A DNA stretch of 8,201 nt from Tannerella sp. (GTDB lineage Bacteria; Bacteroidota; Bacteroidia; Bacteroidales; Tannerellaceae), in the NCBI GenBank assembly GCA_031283785.1, contig JAITBC010000114.1, positions 1 through 8,201 of the forward strand, written 5' to 3'. Shown one piece after another: positions 6,173 through 8,201 of the stretch. Numbering within the stretch: position 1 is the stretch's first letter; every line of letters starts with the position of its first letter. The notes beneath the pieces were generated by a model, which was not told the DNA's origin, did no database searches, and was given only the letters and a program-made list of their open reading frames with translations. The position numbers were made by a program, and so were the translations under genes.

Positions 6173-7261
6173 ATGAAGATTTTGAAATTTGTTGTCACAA
6201 TTATATGTGTAGCCGTGTTAACCGCTTGTGGCGGTGGGGGTAACAGATATGTCATTAAGGGAGTCGTTCCCGACGGTATCTTGGACGGGGAAACTGTTTA
6301 TCTGTCGGATTATGAGGAAGAGATCATAGTCGACAGCGCGAAAGTTGCCGATGGAAAGTTTGTTTTTGAAGGCGTGGCTGATGAAGTGAAGGTGATGAGG
6401 ATTGTAACGAATGATTTATCTGCTGACTTTGTGCTGGAGAAAGGAACGATAAGCGTGGATTTGTCAGGCTCATACAATGTAAAAGGAACGCCTCTCAATG
6501 ATAAATTGGGTGAATTCTGGTCGGAAAGCGACGCTCTCGTCCGTGAGGCCCGGATACAGCTTGCGAATATTGGCGATTCTGTCTCCGAAGCCGAAAAGAC
6601 GGAGTTGCAAGAGGAAATTGTAACCGTACTTTTTTCGGATATGGATATCTTGCACATGGCATACCTCAAGGAGCATCCGAATGATGCTATGGGAGCAATC
6701 GTTTTTTATTCATGGATGCAAAATCAGATGGATTTGTCGGTCGAAACATTTCAGGAAGTAGCCGGGCATTTGGGTGAATATGTATTAAATTTCGGTCCAG
6801 TAAAAAAAATGGCCGCACTTTATGAGAAATTGGAGGAAACGGCCGTAGGTAAACCGTTCATTGATTTTACGATTGAAAATGGAAATAAAGACGGTTCTTC
6901 GGTTTCTCTTTCCGATTATGTCGGTAAAGGGAAATATGTGCTTGTTGACTTTTGGGCGTCATGGTGTAAGCCTTGCCGCATGGAGACGCCCGTGATAGCA
7001 GAGGTTTATAATAAATACAAAGGAGATAAATTTGATGTTGTGAGTGTAGCGGTTTGGGATGAACGCAAAAATACACTGGCGGCATTAGAAGAAGACGGAA
7101 ATACATGGCCGCAGATATTGGATGCACAGACTCTTCCTACCGAACTGTATTGTATTCGCGGCATACCGCATATTATTCTCTTTGGCCCCGACGGGACGAT
7201 TCTTGCCCGTGATTTGCGGGGCGACAACCTGAAAGCGAAAGTGGCTGAAGTAATGAAGTAA
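6173..7261 (+). CDS. Thioredoxin-fold (TlpA-like) lipoprotein with DUF4369-type N-terminal domain
   Basis: The 362-aa product begins with a signal peptide and lipobox LTAC (16-19, acylated Cys 19) followed by four glycines, so it should be a lipid-anchored envelope protein. Residues about 25-105 form a beta-rich region starting YVIKGVVPDG with DGKFVFEG at 60-67, typical of the DUF4369 domain found ahead of TlpA-like domains in Bacteroidota. Next comes a helical linker (about 110-225). The C-terminal thioredoxin fold (about 225-362) has VGKPFIDF, YVLVDFWASWCKPCR (255-269, active-site Cys 265 and Cys 268) and the cis-proline segment RGIPHIILF (Pro 332). The likely role is thiol reduction or isomerisation of exported proteins, or cytochrome c maturation. 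The partner is unknown. The gene stands alone on the plus strand, divergent from the deaminase operon. Confidence 0.93.
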   Translation: MKILKFVVTIICVAVLTACGGGGNRYVIKGVVPDGILDGETVYLSDYEEEIIVDSAKVADGKFVFEGVADEVKVMRIVTNDLSADFVLEKGTISVDLSGSYNVKGTPLNDKLGEFWSESDALVREARIQLANIGDSVSEAEKTELQEEIVTVLFSDMDILHMAYLKEHPNDAMGAIVFYSWMQNQMDLSVETFQEVAGHLGEYVLNFGPVKKMAALYEKLEETAVGKPFIDFTIENGNKDGSSVSLSDYVGKGKYVLVDFWASWCKPCRMETPVIAEVYNKYKGDKFDVVSVAVWDERKNTLAALEEDGNTWPQILDAQTLPTELYCIRGIPHIILFGPDGTILARDLRGDNLKAKVAEVMK

Positions 7262-7470
7262 TGGTTAAATAAAAATTGTACAGTAAAGCTCCTTTAACGA
7301 CATAATAACAATATTGTTTCTTTTATTTACTGCCTGTTTCCGTTTCCGCCCCGCCGGCAAACAGCCGTATAGTCTCCGACAAGCATGTTCCGCGTCGAAT
7401 CGGTGACGTCTTCGCGAGTGCGAATATCGTTGCAACGTTTGTCGTAATATTATCATCTGTCGATAACTGT
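7262..7470. other. Non-coding stretch between the lipoprotein gene and the repeat array
   Basis: No credible gene is seen. A 71-codon minus-strand frame (7265-7480) has an arginine-rich composition, no recognisable motif and a poor context. The left part is AT-rich and holds a perfect 12-bp palindrome, AACAATATTGTT, at 7307-7318. The part from about 7340 to 7445 is noticeably richer in G+C and CpG, but I recognise nothing in it. No convincing rho-independent terminator follows the lipoprotein gene. Confidence 0.6.
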
Positions 7471-7514
7471 TTTTTTCCATGTCGTATGCGACTTTTTTCC
7501 ATGTCGTATGCGAC
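7471..7514. repeat. Exact 22-bp tandem doublet with T6 tract
   Basis: Two identical 22-bp units (7471-7492 and 7493-7514) each consist of TTTTTTCCAT followed by GTCGTATGCGAC. The last part is an imperfect palindrome (GTCG...CGAC around TATG). The end CGTATGCGAC also occurs at the end of the second 23-bp unit of the adjoining array (7551-7560), so the doublet looks like a diverged left flank of the same array. Confidence 0.92.
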
Positions 7515-7652
7515 GATGTATTACATACGTATGTAGCGATGTGTTACATACGTATGCGACGATGTATTACATACGTATGTAGCGATGTATTACATACGTA
7601 TGCGATGATGCGTTACATACGTATGTAGTGATGCGTTACATACGTATGTAAT
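7515..7652. repeat. Six-unit array of 23-bp palindrome-bearing tandem repeats
   Basis: Six abutting 23-bp units start at 7515, 7538, 7561, 7584, 7607 and 7630, each beginning GATG and containing TTACATACGTATG. Units 1, 3, 5 and 6 contain the perfect palindrome TACATACGTATGTA, and in unit 6 it grows to TTACATACGTATGTAA (7636-7651) followed by TTTT. Units 2 and 4 end in CG-A-C/T (CGTATGCGAC, CGTATGCGAT), so the palindrome is shortened to CATACGTATG. The order alternates long-short-long-short-long-long, suggesting a 46-bp higher-order unit. The unit length is not a multiple of 3 and no gene runs through it. The array lies between convergent genes, 62 bp from the glycosidase stop codon. Confidence 0.95.
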
Positions 7653-7714
7653 TTTCACTGCATACGGCCTTATAGCGAAAAGCATTGCATTTTAACAGGA
7701 GAAGCTGAAAACAA

Positions 7715-8200
7715 TTACTTGAATACCTTAACCTGTACGTAAGGGCGTATTATTACAGGACCTAATAAACCGGAACGTTGCAGCGGAGAATCTTTATTCC
7801 AATGTTTCCATGTTGTGAAAGTAATGCGTTTCGAAGGACGCTCGGTGTGATTGGCAAGCCATTCGGGCCATTTTTTTATGCGTTTGTCTCTCCATTCATA
7901 ATCATCCGGTAAACGTTCGTCTCCGATTAATCTGTTGGGCCATAAATTTGTGATTCTCACTTCAAGGTCGTTTACACCTTTATGTACAAAACCATCCAGA
8001 TTGACTCTAAAAGGAGCCTTCCATAATATTCCGAGATTTTTCCCGTTGACAATTATTTCTGCTATCACCCGAACGTCGCCCAGGTCCAATTCCAGAGAAT
8101 ATCCGTCTTGAATTAGACTTTCGGGAAGGGTAAATTGTTTTTCGCAGGCAGCCGTACCTGAAAAATAGCGTATCTCCTCATCGGATGACGTCGACCATGA
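7715..8200 (-). CDS. GH106-like glycoside hydrolase (alpha-L-rhamnosidase type), C-terminal part
   Basis: The minus-strand frame is open from the right edge to a TAA at 7715, giving the last 161 residues; the start lies outside the window. The segment resembles the C-terminal sugar-binding-like beta-sandwich of large Bacteroidota glycosidases annotated as GH106 or alpha-L-rhamnosidase. Matching features are RYFSGTA near the left end, then DLGDVRVIAEIIVNGKNLG, LWKAPFRV, NDLEVRITNLWPNRLIGD, FTTWKHWNKDSP and SGLLGPVIIRPY. The catalytic domain is not in view, so substrate and activity cannot be judged. Such enzymes are normally exported and act on plant or host glycans, often from polysaccharide utilisation loci. 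An internal TTG at 8087-8089 is not the start because the homologous sequence continues upstream of it. Confidence 0.82.
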   Translation of the reverse strand, partial: SWSTSSDEEIRYFSGTAACEKQFTLPESLIQDGYSLELDLGDVRVIAEIIVNGKNLGILWKAPFRVNLDGFVHKGVNDLEVRITNLWPNRLIGDERLPDDYEWRDKRIKKWPEWLANHTERPSKRITFTTWKHWNKDSPLQRSGLLGPVIIRPYVQVKVFK

Positions 8201-8201
8201 A

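Noticed and set aside
7284..7296. Terminator after the thioredoxin lipoprotein (TAAAG-CTC-CTTTA)
   Set aside because: The stem is only 5 weak base pairs and has no following T-run.
7265..7480. 71-aa minus-strand gene
   Set aside because: It is arginine-rich with no motif, no plausible start context, and runs into the T-tract of the repeat doublet. It is most likely a chance frame.
7471..7652. CRISPR array
   Set aside because: The units abut directly with no unique spacers, and no cas gene is in the window.
7715..8089. A complete 124-aa gene starting at TTG 8089
   Set aside because: The frame continues without a stop to the right edge and the upstream residues (RYFSGTA...) belong to the same glycosidase domain, so this is only the tail of a larger gene.

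Overview
The window looks like chromosomal DNA from a member of the order Bacteroidales (phylum Bacteroidota). Three things point there. The conserved housekeeping block ribH / TPR membrane protein // recF-dciA / fthC-S41 protease-dCMP deaminase is typical of the group. Upstream regions carry the Bacteroides-type -7 box TAnnTTTG, in one case with a perfect TTTG-N19-TACCTTTG promoter, while Shine-Dalgarno sequences are weak or absent. The DUF4369/TlpA-type lipoprotein and the GH106-like glycosidase tail are also families common in these bacteria. No sequence search was possible, so all names rest on motifs read from the sequence.

Layout. (1) Positions 58-307 hold a terminator, tRNA-Gly(UCC) and tRNA-Tyr(GUA), both tRNAs on the minus strand and read Tyr then Gly then terminator. 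Their promoter overlaps the 3' end of ribH. (2) Positions 340-1535 hold a minus-strand pair, a membrane-anchored TPR protein followed 2 nt later by ribH (lumazine synthase). (3) Positions 1692-3100 hold a plus-strand pair, recF and a DciA-like (DUF721) gene, overlapping by ATGA. (4) Positions 3139-5999 hold a minus-strand operon, comEB-like dCMP deaminase, then S41 C-terminal processing protease, then fthC (5-formyltetrahydrofolate cyclo-ligase). (5) Positions 6173-7261 hold a plus-strand lipoprotein with a C-terminal TlpA-like thioredoxin domain (WCKPC). (6) Positions 7262-7714 hold no credible gene but carry a striking tandem array of palindromic 23-bp units. (7) From 7715 to the right edge lies the C-terminal part of a minus-strand GH106-like glycoside hydrolase, cut by the window.

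How the genes fit together. The core block serves basic replication, repair and cofactor needs: RecF and DciA act at the replication fork, dCMP deaminase supplies dUMP for dTMP synthesis, FthC recycles a folate by-product, and RibH makes the riboflavin precursor. The S41 protease and the thioredoxin lipoprotein act in the cell envelope. The right end seems to pass into accessory polysaccharide-degradation DNA.

The parts least explained by known features are the palindromic array at 7471-7652 and two repeat-driven changes in fthC. One of these is an in-frame 15-bp repeat expansion encoding ETDIP pentads. The other is a tandem duplication of about 60 bp across the dciA/fthC convergent junction that now sets the FthC C-terminus. 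I found no clear evidence of a new multi-gene system.
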